Of a stretch of DNA of 64,000 bases, positions 46,637 to 59,460 are shown in pieces. Both the position numbers and the translations under genes were made by a program. Position 1 is the stretch's first letter. Each line of letters starts with the position of its first letter. Below the pieces are notes generated by a model that was not told the origin of the DNA, searched no databases, and worked only from the letters and a program-made list of their open reading frames with translations. Source of the stretch: Gossypium raimondii (lineage: Eukaryota; Streptophyta; Magnoliopsida; Malvales; Malvaceae); contig NC_068572.1 of assembly GCF_025698545.1 (NCBI RefSeq), positions 4,154,001 to 4,218,000 of the forward strand, written 5' to 3'.

Positions 46637-47632
46637 ATATGCGTATGTCCTTCGTTCTCCCACTCTTTCTATCTCTGTTCTGTCTGTGTGCGCAGAAGTG
46701 TTCACGCAATCAAGCATCCAGAATTTATAATGAGGGGATAAATTTTAGAAGGTGATGATAATTTGTTTATTCAGAGTGCCGTATGCATCTATTATATACT
46801 CGTATTCGATTTGTTCATAACGTGAGGTGTTCTTTTAATTATTATTGTTATTATTATTTTTTAGGTTCTTGCATATATATGTTGATGGTCTTCTTGTATC
46901 TTTTTTTGTCTAAATTTAATCATAACCTTATCTTCCTTTCATGAAACTGTTAGCTTTTCCTTTTTCTTTTAAATGGTTATGCATCTTTGATTGCTCGGAT
47001 TACAAGAAATCACCATGAATGAAAGAATATATTATGGACAAGCTAGATTGTACCCGAACTGAGCTGAGTTCAAGCTATAAAAAGTTGAGGGAAGTGTTGT
47101 TTGGGACCGAATTCAAACTTTTATGCTCACAATATAATGCTTTTGCCCTGCCAAGTTGATGTTTTTGTTATCCTAATTAACAAGTAAAAAAGTTAAAATG
47201 GGTTCAAGTATAATTTAAAGTTGAATTCGAATAATCAGTATTTTATTTACAGTTGTTGTAATCTTATATACAAAGCAACCTATGTTTGGCATTTGTTTTG
47301 ATAAGTCAATATGTATTATTTTCTACATTAAGTAATAAGTAATAAGTAATAAGTAAGTCTCTGTTTACTTATAATTTTCTACATTTTTTGTAGAAAAAAA
47401 TCTATGTATTATTTTTTATGGTGGACTATCAAATGTGTTTAAAAATTAAGCTGTTGAAAATATTATTTTCAATTATTGAATTTTTTAACACTTTATCAAA
47501 CCAGGCTTAAGTATATTTAGTTATGACAATATTTTTATGAAAATTGTAATTATATTATTTAAATTAAAATTTCCATCACCATCCTAGTCAATTTATTTTC
47601 TCGCAAAATAGTAAATAATTGTTTTATTTATT
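46637..47632. other. Kinase 3' flank and intergenic DNA
   Basis: The kinase 3' UTR probably occupies the first few hundred bases. The rest is AT-rich, with a short (taagtaa)n run at 47334-47356. No gene is seen. Confidence 0.45.
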
Positions 47633-47641
47633 ACTAGAATA

Positions 47642-49125
47642 TGTGAAAGCATGAAGGAAGTCCCTATACTTAGGGGTGAATTGCATTTCGACCCCTCTTG
47701 TAAAAATGGGTAAATGAGCCCTTATATATTTCGAAACGTGCAAATTAGCTTCATCGCTAAATTTTATTTGTTAAATGATGACGTAGAACGTTAATTTAAA
47801 TGGTTAATTACTAATTTGGCCCCTGAATTATAGCTAAAATATCATTTTGATTTTTTAAATTTCTTAACAATAGTTCTAAAAAATTAAAATAAATATAAAT
47901 TATTAAAATATTAAAGATTATGTTAAAATATTTTTAAAATAAAAATTTCTAAAAATTCAAAATATATATGTAAAATATCTAATTTTTTAAAAATTTATTA
48001 AAATTTCAAGTCGAAACCAAAAACCAAGTCTTTTTACAAGACTTTCTTCCTATTTTACAAAACCCAGAAAATAAATAAAAAATTATATGCTTGTTCAAGC
48101 CATTAATACATAAATAAAAACTTGATTGAAGCAAAAACAAAAATTTTCTTTTTTAGAGTACTCACTTTCATATCTCCTAATGGTGTGTAGCACCGTTATA
48201 AAATTTCGATTACTCTTTTTCACATCCCCTTGGTTATTACAAAATTTCCCATTTGAAGATCTTATTGTTTAATACCCTAAGAAGCTTTGATCTTTAAATT
48301 GCTAGGTTTAACAATTTTTGGCTCTTAAAATTTTAACATAAATTTCTAGGTTCTGAATAAGGATCCCGTTAGAATTTTTAATTTAAAATAAAACCCCAAA
48401 GCCATCAACACATCTCTAGAGGTAGAGAAGCAGTGAAAGGAGCTCATTGTCTTCATCTTCTTCTTTGTTGCCAAACAGAGATGCAAAATCAAAAAAAATT
48501 GTTTACGGTAAATGTGTTGCTTCTTTAGTTTGATTGTATTTTAAAAGTAATAAAACTATGATTTTATTGAAATGGGTGTTTTTAAAGTTGCACCGGAGAG
48601 CGTTTTCAACAAGATTAATGTCTCATTGCATTAGATAGTTCTCATGAAATCGATAATTTTATTGAAAATGAAAAAGTTTTCCATTATTGAAAGAGAGCTC
48701 AATTTTTCAAAAAATAAAAATCATGATTCACCGAAAAAGAGCATATTTTAATGTAAGTTTTGGCTTTAATAAATCTAGATTTGATTTTGTTTTAACATAA
48801 ATTTTAATATTTTTAATATATTTTAAACAATTTTCATAATTTATACTTATTTTTAAGATTATTTTAATATTTTAGAATTATTGTTAAGAGTTTCTTTTAA
48901 AAGAATTAAAATGATATTTTAGCTATAGTTTACGGACTAAATTAGTAATTAACCATTTAAATTAATGTTCCACGTCATCATTTAACAAATAAAAATTTAA
49001 CCGAAGGACTAATTTGCGTTGTGAAATATATAAGAGTTAATTTACTTATTTTTTCGAATGTAAATCGAAATACAATTCATCCTTAAATACAAGGGTTTTC
49101 TTAATACTTTTACCCACTAGAATAT
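47642..49125. mobile_element. 1.48-kb foldback element (Mutator-like) with long arms
   Basis: Two inverted arms of roughly 250-300 bp face each other: 'ttaaatggttaattactaat', 'gctaaaatatcatttt' and 'aaatgatgacgt' occur in both in mirror order. Exact 9-bp duplications ACTAGAATA flank it (47633-47641 and 49126-49134). The tip on the right strand, GGGTAAAAGTATTAAG, resembles the shorter MITEs at 16425 and 50311. The central 700 bp show no transposase or obvious captured exon. Confidence 0.8.
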
Positions 49126-49661
49126 GCTTGTTTATCACATTTCACTGAGTCTAATTAAAATTAAACATTAAAAATATTAAATTATTTTGAAAATGATTCT
49201 GCAAACTATGAAAAATAAAATATAAAATTTCAAATAATTAAAAATTGCATGTCATGAAAAAATAACTATAAAACAAATAAGATAAAATTTTAAGGTCAGC
49301 CTCAAGATTAAACTTAAATTCAGCTATATCCCATATATTATAAATAAGATAAAAATTAAAATTAACATATTAATAGTTAATGATATAATTTCTCCACTCC
49401 CAACCTATTATAAATGGGAGAATAATGCGTTTCAATTTACTCGAACGTAACATAAAATAGTTAATTTAAATTTTTTTATAAATGATAAGAATTATTAAAA
49501 AAATTAATTTACCTTACTGCTTTAATTTAAAGACATTTTTTATTATTAATAAACCCTCTAGTTTATGAAATTAAAAGAAAACAAAAAAATAAGCAGAATT
49601 GACAATTTAAACAATTAACCCACAACAATGTCAATTGGGAACAAAAGTAACACAAAAAAGG

Positions 49662-52600
49662 ATGGGAGAAGAGAGAGAAGATTCGCAGAAGCTGAAGAAG
49701 ATGGCGGCGGCTGCCTACGATTACGAGAACGACCCAAGGTGGGCAGACTATTGGTCCAATGTCTTGATTCCTCCTCACATGGCATCTCGCTCCGATGTGG
49801 TTGATCATTTCAAGCGCAAGTTCTACCAGCGCTATATCGTATGTTTCTTGTCTTTCTTTTTCTTTTTATAATAGTCCTATCAATTTGTGCTTTGGGTTTA
49901 TTTAAGATTTCCGGTTTGTTTCTCTACGAATTTGGAATCTGGGTTTCTTTCTGTTTTGTGTTTGTCAGCTGATTAAGAGAGAATTTGCAATTTCACGTTG
50001 AAATTTTTTTTTGTAACCCTTGTTTATTGTGTTGTGTGTTGGTAGGTTAGAATTTGATGGTTGGAACTTTTGGTATATGGGCTTTTCTTTTTCAGCTCAA
50101 ATCTTATTTTGTTGTTTTTCAATTTTGGAACTTGTGAATTTATATATGATTTCTTTGGTAACTTGAAAACAAAGCATCTATAGGTAGGGATGACATACGT
50201 CACTAGCCACTGCTTCGATTTAACACATTCATTTCTTCTTGAGATAGTTTTTGCTACTTCAGCCTTTAAATGTTAGCTATCACTTGACCCCTCAGGAAAA
50301 AAGCTATTGCGGTAAAAGTACTATGGAGGCCCTTGTACTAGTAGTCAGATTGCATTTTGCTCTCCCTACTTAAAAATTGGGCAAATTAGGCCCTATAGGT
50401 TAGATCAAAGAGCAAACTGGTCCTTCTATTAATTTCATCAATTTCTACGGTTAAAATTTGGTCCCTGTACATCAGCATGAGATACACATGACACGACACA
50501 TGTCACTGTATGGTTATTTCGTTAGCCACAACAGTTTTTAACAGTACAAATGGATCAAAATTTTAACAAAAAGGACTAATTTACTTTTTGATCTAAAGTA
50601 CAGGGACTAAGTTGCCCATTTTTTAGTAGAGGGGGCAAAATGCAATCTAATTCCTAGTACAGGGGCTTCCATGGTACTTTTACCAGCCATTGCTTAGTTT
50701 TTATTGCCTCAACATCATGATATGTGGAAGTACTAGGATTTGGACTAGTTCACCTTATGACCTTTTTTGATCACCTTTTGAATTTGATATTGAGTTTTGG
50801 AGCTGGGGACCATGCTTGATTTCTGCAAATCTTGAATTAGTTAACATAGTCATCAACAAATAAAAGATGTTAAAGAGTAGTAAGAGTATTCCCTAATATT
50901 TATTCCACTAAGGTGATTCCATTTTCTTTTATATTGTTTTACTTTAGTTCCTTCAATAGTACATGTTTTATTTTCTAACTATGGTAGTCCATTCCATTTC
51001 CACTGTTACCATTGTGGTATCAATGCCATTGGCTTCATGGTACTGGAATTGGGATATATGGACTGGGTTTGGTGTGGTTTGCAATATTGTTTTCATCCCT
51101 TTTATGGCTTTTATTAAATCAATTTGACTTAATGCAATATTGGATGAATTTGCTTGCTTCTTCTTCTGCTCAAAAGCTCTAATATGTCTTGAAGTACTTC
51201 TGGGTTAATTTCTTTCTTTCTTTTGCTACTTCCTCTATGCGATTTGCTTTTATTTTCTATAAAGTTGTTAAAAAAACAATAGTAAATGGTGGACAACAGG
51301 TTCATTATTTATTAAGAATGAAAACTTAGAGTGTAATACTACATCAATTCTAACATAATTTTTATAGATAACATGAAAACTATGCACTTTGTTCTTCAAA
51401 TTCAAGGTTGCAATTACAATTGCTATTCTTCAATATATTATACATTTTGCATCTAAATGGACTTTATTAGAAAATGTTTCAAAAGCAAAAGAGCAAGAAA
51501 GCAACGAATAAACAATACCTAAAACTCTGTTATAAAGCAAAAGCTAATAGAAAGTAGCAAAGTCATGTTTTAAATAAGAAAATAACTAAAAGGTATCATC
51601 AAACCTAACATAACGATTCAATATAACTGTTGACTTATGTTTCTATTATCCTATTTGCATATGAAAGTTAAAGTCACAATGTCCCAAACCTAGGATCCCT
51701 CATTGATCCTTGCCCAAATTCCTTCCACTCTTACCATTCAAGTCCATGCAACTCATTTTGTAATTCTTTACATTGTATAGACATTTGGGTTTTACATTAA
51801 AACTAGTTTTCTGCAATTGGCTTTTCAAAACAAAAATCAAAGGATAGAAGCAACAATTGGATGTAATCTTAGTAATTTATAAAATGGTCTACATGCTTGA
51901 AAAATAGAATCAGAGGGAAGCTTTGTCCTATACCCCTTGATGGAACTTGTCTTGTCCGTTAATGTTGTTTACATGCAATTTCTTGCAATGATTAAGCTTT
52001 TATATCTATGTGTATTTCTATAACATTCTAGTACACTCACCTTTCAGTAATATTCTAGTATTGTTACATGACAACTCATATCTGATGATTTATGGGATAT
52101 GTTTTATGAACAGGATCCTGACCTTGTGGTAGAGGCTATGTCATCATCAACACCATCTGCTTCATCATCAACCTCATCATCATCAGCGAATGAAAGCACT
52201 CGAGCACGCAATGCAGGTAAAAACTCGTTTTTGCCAATGAGGTCAGACAAAGAAGCTAATATTTGCACTAAATAACATAAAATTGTAGAATTTTTTGTAT
52301 TTGCTCGTCCTTATTAATGAGCTGTTTCCTTCATTGAAATCAATCCTAAATTTGTAATTTAGGCTCAACCACTAGAAGTTCAAGGGCATCAGCAGCTGCC
52401 ACTTCAAATACAACTTCTATGCGCTGGGATCGGCAAACAATACAATTTTCTGTCAATGCTTGGGTATACTACCTACCCTCACTCCTTTCTTTCTCCGACG
52501 TATTTGCATATTAGGAAGTGATGAGTAAAATGTGCATTGTATTTCCTGATTTATTCTTGCAATCTGTCTGTGAGAGACCACGAGTTGATTTTAACGAGTA

Positions 52601-54620
52601 ATAAATCATTATGAAATTCTAAGCCGGCTGCTACCTTTCCTTTCCTGCCAATATATTTTGGTTACATTTTCTCTTGCAGGTTTTTATTGTGGCTGTGCTT
52701 GCCATCTTTCCACTTGTTACTAGAACTCTTTCTATTAGAGCATATCGACTGTCGTTCATGGGCACTGCTTGTTCCGCTCTATACTCTTTGTATGCACTAT
52801 ATGGGGTACACTTATTTCCACTAACTTATCATCCTTTTAATTTGATTTACTGAGGTTCTTCTCTTGAATCGAGTCTTTTTGTTTATGCAGATACCAAGGG
52901 CCTGTAATTTGCAGGCTATTCAAGTGTATTTTCAATCAATAATTACAACCAAAGATTTTATCTACTTTATCTACAGCCTTACATTTGTCACTTCTCATCT
53001 CTGCCTTAAATGTAAGCTTTCCTCTGTTCCTAAATAGTTTTAAGGAATTCTCTTTATCATTTAGTGTGATGAATCAATATTATTCTTTTCTGCAGTTGCT
53101 TTGATTCCCATTTTATGCCGAGCACTTGAACATGTTGCAAAGTTCTTAAGGCATAACTTCAATCGTTCTACCTTGTACAGGTAGATCTTTACTCATATAT
53201 GTATAAACCATCTGCTATGACAGAGTGCTGATTTATTTTATCCTTTATTATTTTAATTAATTATCAGACTATTAACATTATAGTAAAATTCAGTTAATTC
53301 ATTGATGATATTCTTCAAATGAAAATGCTTGACTCTCAGATGGACAGAAATCACATGCTATTTTTTCCTCCTGTTGTTTTCGTTCTTTTTAAGAGTATGT
53401 TATGATCATTATTGTTATTTTTTTCCCATTTTAATGTTATAAACATGCTCTTTCATAGATGGGGGTGGAGAGATTTGAATCCATAACCTCCTTGGGTCTC
53501 GCCTTGTCTTTCCATCCCCTAGGCCTTTGCTTCAGTGGCTTGTTATCCTTATTACTTGGTAACACAAAATAATGCTACACTTCAATTCGAGTAAAACAAC
53601 GTTCTTAGTATTACATACCATTTAAGATGATAGGACAGTAGCGTTTTGGCACTGTAAGGAAGATTTTACACAACTTTCGCAGAAGGTAATGGTACTAATG
53701 AAACGGAAAGCTTACCTTTCATGAATGTTAATCCGAAGTATTTATCCCCTTTTTTTTTCATCTTAACCAATTCCTCAGATGCAGAGTAGTTCAATTTGAT
53801 TTACAACATTCTTTAATCTCAACCCAAAAATGGGTGAAACGAAATCCATGTCATTTGTGGATGTGCATGTCCGTACTTGAAGGTCTAATTGTCGATTCCT
53901 TTATTTATACTTTCTCCTTTTGTTTAAGCAGGAAGTATTTGGAAAATCCTTGTTTGTGGGTAGAATCGAACACCACTACTCTTAGCATACTCTCTTCACA
54001 TGCTGAGATCGGAGTTGGCTTCCTTCTAATCATTTCTTTGTTCTCGTCAGCTTCCTATATCTTTTTACCATTTTTGGTTTATTTTTCATTTCTAAGCCAA
54101 TAGATACTCCTCCTCCAGCTTTCATAGTTTGCTGAATTTTGTATTAAATTTTTCAGGTGGCAACGCAATATCATACAAACTTTCATGTACTGGCAGGTCT
54201 GTAATGCTTCTTTCTTCTGTCACCTCTTTTTTCTATTGGTTAACAATTGTCTGGATGGTATGATAGGTTGGTAGAGAACCCATTTTATGCATGCTGAAAA
54301 CAGTGTTGGAATGGATGTCTTTAGACTAGGAAACGTATTGATCCTATCGTCCCCTTTTGCATGTTATAGCTTTTTGTATTATATGATCTTTATGCATTAT
54401 TCTTGAAATCATATTTCAAGAATGAATGAATTAGGCTAAACCCCTTTTTCCCCTCTCTGACAAACAGCTATTAAAGCTTATGTACCGTGCTCCGGTTACA
54501 ACTGGTTACCACCAAAGTGTTTGGGCGAAGATCGGGAGGATGGTTAATCCTCTTGTCCAGCAGTACGCTCCATTTTTGAACGGTCCGGTTTCTGCAATAC
54601 AGCGATGGTGGCTCAGATAG
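49662..54620 (+). CDS. TMEM33/Pom33-family ER and nuclear-envelope membrane protein
   Basis: The nine coding exons are 49662-49838, 52114-52216, 52363-52463, 52680-52805, 52891-53011, 53096-53180, 53932-54045, 54157-54196 and 54468-54620. They join in phase to 339 residues. A second ATG at 49701 (MAAAAYDYEND) is an alternative start. Residues 60-115 are Ser/Thr-rich and probably disordered. Hydrophobic segments are near 126-142, 155-170, 190-217 and 262-276. The layout FIYFIYSLTFVTSH...LIPILCRALEHVAKFL, then FMYWQLLKLMYRAP, matches the TMEM33/Pom33 family, which shapes ER tubules and helps nuclear-pore distribution. The function is from family knowledge. Intron 1 (2.3 kb) carries a MITE. I see no disruption. 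Confidence 0.85.
50311..50684. mobile_element. Mutator-type MITE in intron 1 of the TMEM33-like gene
   Basis: The ends GGTAAAAGTACTATGGAGGC and, on the other strand, GGTAAAAGTACCATGGAAGC are nearly identical. The 9-mers AGCTATTGC (50302-50310) and AGCCATTGC (50685-50693) match at 8 of 9. It belongs to the same family as 16425-16803. It does not touch the splice sites. Confidence 0.88.
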
Positions 54621-55158
54621 GAAGTCAAAAATGGCCAATATGTAGATGAAGAGGAGGATGAATTGTTCTACACAAGGTTTAGTTTGCATCTCTTTTTTTT
54701 TTAGATTAAAAACTGATTTGGGATAAATGATGATGTGGCCATCTTGACTGTAGAGGATGGGGTTTAACATTTATTCAGCTAATTACAGCCTTCTCTTGTT
54801 CTTAACCTTATTAGACTTTTTTGTGTCAATCATTAAAATTGTGTTTTTTTTTGCCCTTTTTGATTTCATGGCCTTAAATTTAATAAATACAATGAAATTC
54901 ATTTTTTTTCTTTTCTATTGAATATTATTTAATTTGCTTTTTTCATTAATTGAATTAGTTTTAACTGACTTGCAATACTAATTTAGAGATTGGGGTTGGC
55001 TCCTTTTCATTACTTTTTTTTGTCTATTATTATCCCATGCATATTAGGAGGATCCTAACCCCTATTTAGACCCTAACAAGGTAGACCCAGCAAAATTGAT
55101 ATTATTTCATTTTGATTAAATAAGATACATATTATAAAAATTAAAGGTATCTTAATTC
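54621..55158. other. 3' UTR and intergenic DNA
   Basis: This is the probable 3' UTR of the TMEM33-like gene followed by T-rich DNA. No other feature is seen. Confidence 0.45.
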
Positions 55159-55756
55159 TAGGGCCTAAATGAATCGAACTTGAACTTGAACGTACAAATT
55201 TTTGTTCATATTTGTTTGTTTATTTTTAAGCTTGTTCATGTTCAGTTTGTGTTTGTTGAGAATTTTAAATTTTTGTTCATGTTCGTTTAATTAAAGTTAT
55301 GTGTGTTAATGTTCGTTTGTTTAATGTTCACAAATAATGTTAATAAATAATAAACAAACAAACAATAAATACATACACATTCATATATTGTTTAGATATA
55401 AAATAGTCAAATATAAATATTAATAATTATATTATAAATAAAAATATACAAACCAAGATAATTTTATTAATATATACTAACGGAACAATAAACGAGTTTT
55501 AAGATAATTTTATTAATATATACTAAAGGAATTTTTATAAGAAAATATCATTAATAAATAAACGAGTCAATAAACGAGCTTGTTCGTAAACATAAACGAA
55601 CATAACACACCTCTCTGTTCGTGTTCGTTCGTTTATTAAACGAACATAAAAATTTTGTTCATACTTGTTTATTTAGCTTAATAAATAAACATAAACGAAT
55701 GTTATATGAACGGTTTGTAAACAGTTTATCAAACGTTCTGTTCATTTACACCCCTA
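55159..55756. mobile_element. hAT-like MITE with GTTCGTTT/AAACGAAC words, 598 bp
   Basis: The left tip TAGGGCCTAAATGAATCGAA and the reversed right tip TAGGGGTGTAAATGAACAG are related and of hAT type. The flanking 8-mers CTTAATTC and CTTATTAC agree at 6 of 8. Both arms are packed with 'tgttcgttt' and 'aaacgaaca' words, so the element folds back. No transposase. Confidence 0.6.
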
Positions 55757-55944
55757 CTTATTACATATGAAAAAAGATAAAATGTCATAAAATTTTGTAA
55801 AAGCTAAAATTTCTAATTAAAATAGATTATAAAATCAAAATAGGGATATTTTGATAAAACTTTTCAAAATGATAGTATCGTAATTTTTAGTCGAAATGTT
55901 TAATTAAAAAAAATCCTCAAAATTCGATTTCAAAATAAAAAGTA

Positions 55945-56447
55945 GGGTAAACTAAAAAAATAGTCACTTTTATTTGCCCCAGATTACATTTTAGTCACTT
56001 ATGTTTGAAATATTACGTTTTAGTCACTTCTGTTATCATTTTGTTACGAAATAGTCACTTTGCAGTTAAGCTCCATTACCTCCCTAACGACAATCCTACG
56101 TGGCAGTCCAAATGGGTTTTAAATGCGAACTTGGATGTCCAACTGGGATAAGAATATTTTTTTCAGTCAAAATGGAAAATAAAATTAAAAAAAAAGAGAC
56201 AAACGGTTTTTCTTTTTCAGTTCAAAGTGTAATTAATTTAAAATTTTTAATTAATTAAATTTATTTTATTAAAAACCTATTCTTGTCCTAGTTGGACATC
56301 CAAATCGGCATTTAAAACTCATTTGGACTGTCACGTAGGATTTCCATTAGGGAGATAACTGAACTTAATGGCAGAGTGACTAAAACGTAACATTTCAAAC
56401 ATAAATGACTAAAATATAATTTGAGGTACTATTTTTATAATTTACCC
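55945..56447. mobile_element. Foldback Mutator-type MITE, 503 bp, exact 9-bp TSD
   Basis: The ends GGGTAAACTAAAAAAATAG and, on the other strand, GGGTAAATTATAAAAATAG continue into almost complete pairing ('tttagtcacttatgtttgaa'). Exact 9-mers TAAAAAGTA flank it (55936-55944 and 56448-56456). It ends about 300 bp upstream of the oxidoreductase ATG. Confidence 0.88.
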
Positions 56448-56753
56448 TAAAAAGTATATCCTTGTAAAATTGGATCAAATCTAAATTCAATAGTTGAATC
56501 TTTAAATATGAAATTATAAATTAATAACAAAATTATATTTTTACTTTTAAAAATTTATAATTAAATTTTAATCCCTATAAAAAATTATTTCACCGGCAAG
56601 TTATCATGAGATGACCACTTAAGTAGGCTTATAAGGCCCAAAATGAAGCCACGTAAGGGAATAGAAGCGATCCTCATCCCTTAGAACATTCTCAAACACA
56701 GCATATTCAAGCAAGTTTTTCACACTCAATTAAACAAAGCTTAAAAAACAAAA

Positions 56754-58457
56754 ATGGCTGAAACCGAAGTAGCTCAAGTTCGTTTCGGCATCGTGGGATG
56801 TGCAAACATAGCAAGAAAAGTGGCCAGAGCCATTAACTTAGCCTCTAATTCCATCCTCCACGCCATCGCCAGCCGCTCCATAGACAAAGCAAAGCAATTC
56901 GCAAGTGACAACGGATTGGACCCAAGGGTCAAGATTTACGGGAGCTACGACCAACTGCTGGATGACCCGTCGGTGGATGCGGTGTACATGCCATTGCCGA
57001 CTAGCTTGCACGTCCATTGGGCTGTCATGGCTGCCCAAAAAGGCAAGCATGTGCTGATCGAGAAACCGACGGCTCTTGATGTGGGTGAGCTTGATACAAT
57101 ACTTGAAGCATGTCAATCTAATGGCCTGCAGTTTATGGATGGGTCGATGTGGTTACACCATCCTAGGACTGTTAAAATGAAGGAGATGCTCTTTGATTCC
57201 AAGCTTTTAGGAGACATCAATTATGTAAGTTTTTTTGTTAAATTTATGAGATTCATTTAGAATTTGATTCCAGCTTCAAAAATTTTACAGGATGCCATAT
57301 AGTAATAGCGACGAAAAGAGTGTAATTGTCACTATATATTAATGTACACTGAACTGAGTTGTTTATATTTTTCTGCATAAACTTGCTTTACTGACAAAAC
57401 CATTTTGTCATTTTCAGTCCATTTATTTTTTGAATTTTAAAATGACAATATTGATCAAATGGTAATTGTTGAATTCGTTAAGTTTTGTTATTACCAAATT
57501 TTGACGCGGCAAATATATGAGATGTGTAATGTCGTGTCAGTTTTTTATTTTCACATATTGCTCACAGAAAAGGTCTACTATTGTTTCAGTTAAGAATGAA
57601 ATTTCAAATTTCTAAAAGCATAAGAGATCAAATTTAAATGATACCATTTGTGCCAATATAGAGACTAAAATTGACCAATTCAAAAAGTATACGAGCTAAA
57701 TTTATTAAATTATAGAGATTAAATCCAAGAATTGCGCACAATACGGGGACTAATAGCACAATTTTACCTATTTATTATATCAATCTACTAGTGGAATTTG
57801 TTGCTCTTTGGTTTTCAGATATACAGCACATCAACAACTTCAGCATCCCCAGAATTCTTTGAGAATGACATAAGAGTAAAAGGAAACCTGGATAGTCTCG
57901 GAGCATTGGGTGACCTTGGCTGGTACTGCCTCGGAGCTGTATTATGGGCCAAAAACTACCAGCTCCCAACCGTAGTCACCGCCCTACCGGACGTCACTAC
58001 AAACTCCGATGGAGTCATCGTCTCCTGCTCAGCTTCCATTCAGTATAAAGAACCATCATCATCAGGAGCCACGACCAACGCAATCATTCACTGCTCTTTC
58101 CTCGCCGATACAACCATGGACTTGACCATAACTGGTTCCAAAGGTTCCTTGAATCTCAACGACTTCATCATCCCGCAACGAGAGAGCTCCGCATCGTTCG
58201 AGTTCACGTTGGGTGCAAAGTTTGTGGATCTTCATATCGGGTGGAATGTGAAGCCTGAGAGAGTAGTTGTGAATTGTGATGAGCTACCACAGGAGGGTTT
58301 GATGGTAAAGGAATTTACGAGGATTGTTGCGGGGATTAGAACAACACCTGGGGTGTTGCCGGATCCTAAATGGCCTGAGATTAGTAGAAAGACTCAGATG
58401 CTAGTGGATGCAGTGAAGAAATCTGTTGATCTTGGTTGTAAGCCTGTTTATTTTTGA
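56754..58457 (+). CDS. Gfo/Idh/MocA-family NAD(P)-dependent oxidoreductase (At4g09670-like)
   Basis: Two exons (56754-57224 and 57819-58457) join at a GT-AG intron to give 369 residues, near the 362 of Arabidopsis At4g09670. The N-terminal Rossmann fold begins VRFGIVGCANIARK (G12-x-x-G15). K104 in the EKP motif (LIEKPTALD) is the conserved catalytic lysine. The C-terminal half is the substrate-binding alpha/beta domain, with GNLDSLGALGDLGWYCLGA as a conserved block. Members oxidise or reduce sugar-like substrates using NAD(P); the plant substrate is not known to me. No transit peptide is visible, so it is likely cytosolic. Promoter context: a foldback MITE ends 307 bp upstream. The intron carries only AT-rich DNA. 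Confidence 0.93.
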
Positions 58458-58591
58458 AGTGATGATCTTGTGAGTATGTTTAGTGTTATTGAACATGTAT
58501 AATACCAAAGCTTACCTATTCAGATATTTCCCCTTTCTTTTTAAAAAACTATAAACTCATCTAAGACTCAATAAAAAAATATAAAATATAA

Positions 58592-59151
58592 TTGTTAAAC
58601 TACGTCCAAGATCACTAAATTATTAATAAGTTTATATTTTGATTATTTAATTTCAAAAGATTATAAAATGGTCACTGAATTATTCAGAAATTTTCATTTA
58701 AATTATTGGACTATTAAAATTACAATTGTATAGCTTTCTCTGTTCGCACCAAATAAAACCTCTCATTCCCTTTTTCTTCTAAAGTTCAGATTTTGTTTTG
58801 TTTTATGAATTAGCTTTGAATGTCACAAATTTGCGAACTAAAATCCAAACAACTTTTTTCTTTGATCTCCAACACTGTCCATCATATCAACTTGGATCTA
58901 AGGTATGTTCTTCTACTCGTCGATGGTTATTGATCCACCATGATGATCGTTGAATCGTTACTTGGAGCTTGCTAGTTGGATTTTAAAGAAAAAGCTTAAC
59001 AGTCCAGTGATTTAAATAACAACTTTCTAATAGTTGAGTGGCTTAAATAAAAACTTTCAAATAATTTGATGACCATTTTGTAATTTTTTGAAGTTGAGTG
59101 ACCAAAACATAAACCTACTAATAGTTTAATGACCTTAAATGTAATTTACCC
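58592..59151. mobile_element. Mutator-type MITE, 560 bp
   Basis: The left arm 'ttaaactacgtccaagatca' and the right end 'ccttaaatgtaatttaccc' pair over about 120 bp, including 'actattaataag' type text. The 9-mers AAAATATAA (58583-58591) and AAAATATTA (59152-59160) match at 8 of 9. The middle ('ctaaggtatgttcttctact') is not repeat-like and could be captured sequence. The family also occurs at 28974 and 19720. Confidence 0.7.
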
Positions 59152-59214
59152 AAAATATTATGGGATTGAATAACAGCCCACCAATCATAAGAAAACACGT
59201 GACATACAAATATT

Positions 59215-59288
59215 CTCCTTAGATATCTCTCAAAAACTCCTCCCGACAAAGAATGAACACAACACTACCAAATTACAATCTCTCTCTC
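59215..59288 (+). repeat. Diverged direct repeat, copy 1
   Basis: 'ctcaaaaactcctcccgaca...caaattacaatctctctc' is repeated with about 75-80% apparent similarity at 59386-59460. Confidence 0.6.
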
Positions 59289-59385
59289 AATAATCTTTTC
59301 TCTTGTTTTCCAACTCTATCAGGGTAAGGCATAGAGTTAATCTAATAAAGATTTACATTAAATAATAATAATATAACTTATGAGT

Positions 59386-59460
59386 GTCTCCCTTAAATAA
59401 TTCTCCAAAACCTTCATGACAAAGGGCAAACGCAACACCACCGAATTACACTCTCTTCTC
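59386..59460 (+). repeat. Diverged direct repeat, copy 2
   Basis: Partner of 59215-59288 ('ctccaaaaccttcatgacaa...cgaattacactctcttct'). It is non-coding and suggests an old local duplication of about 170 bp. Confidence 0.6.
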
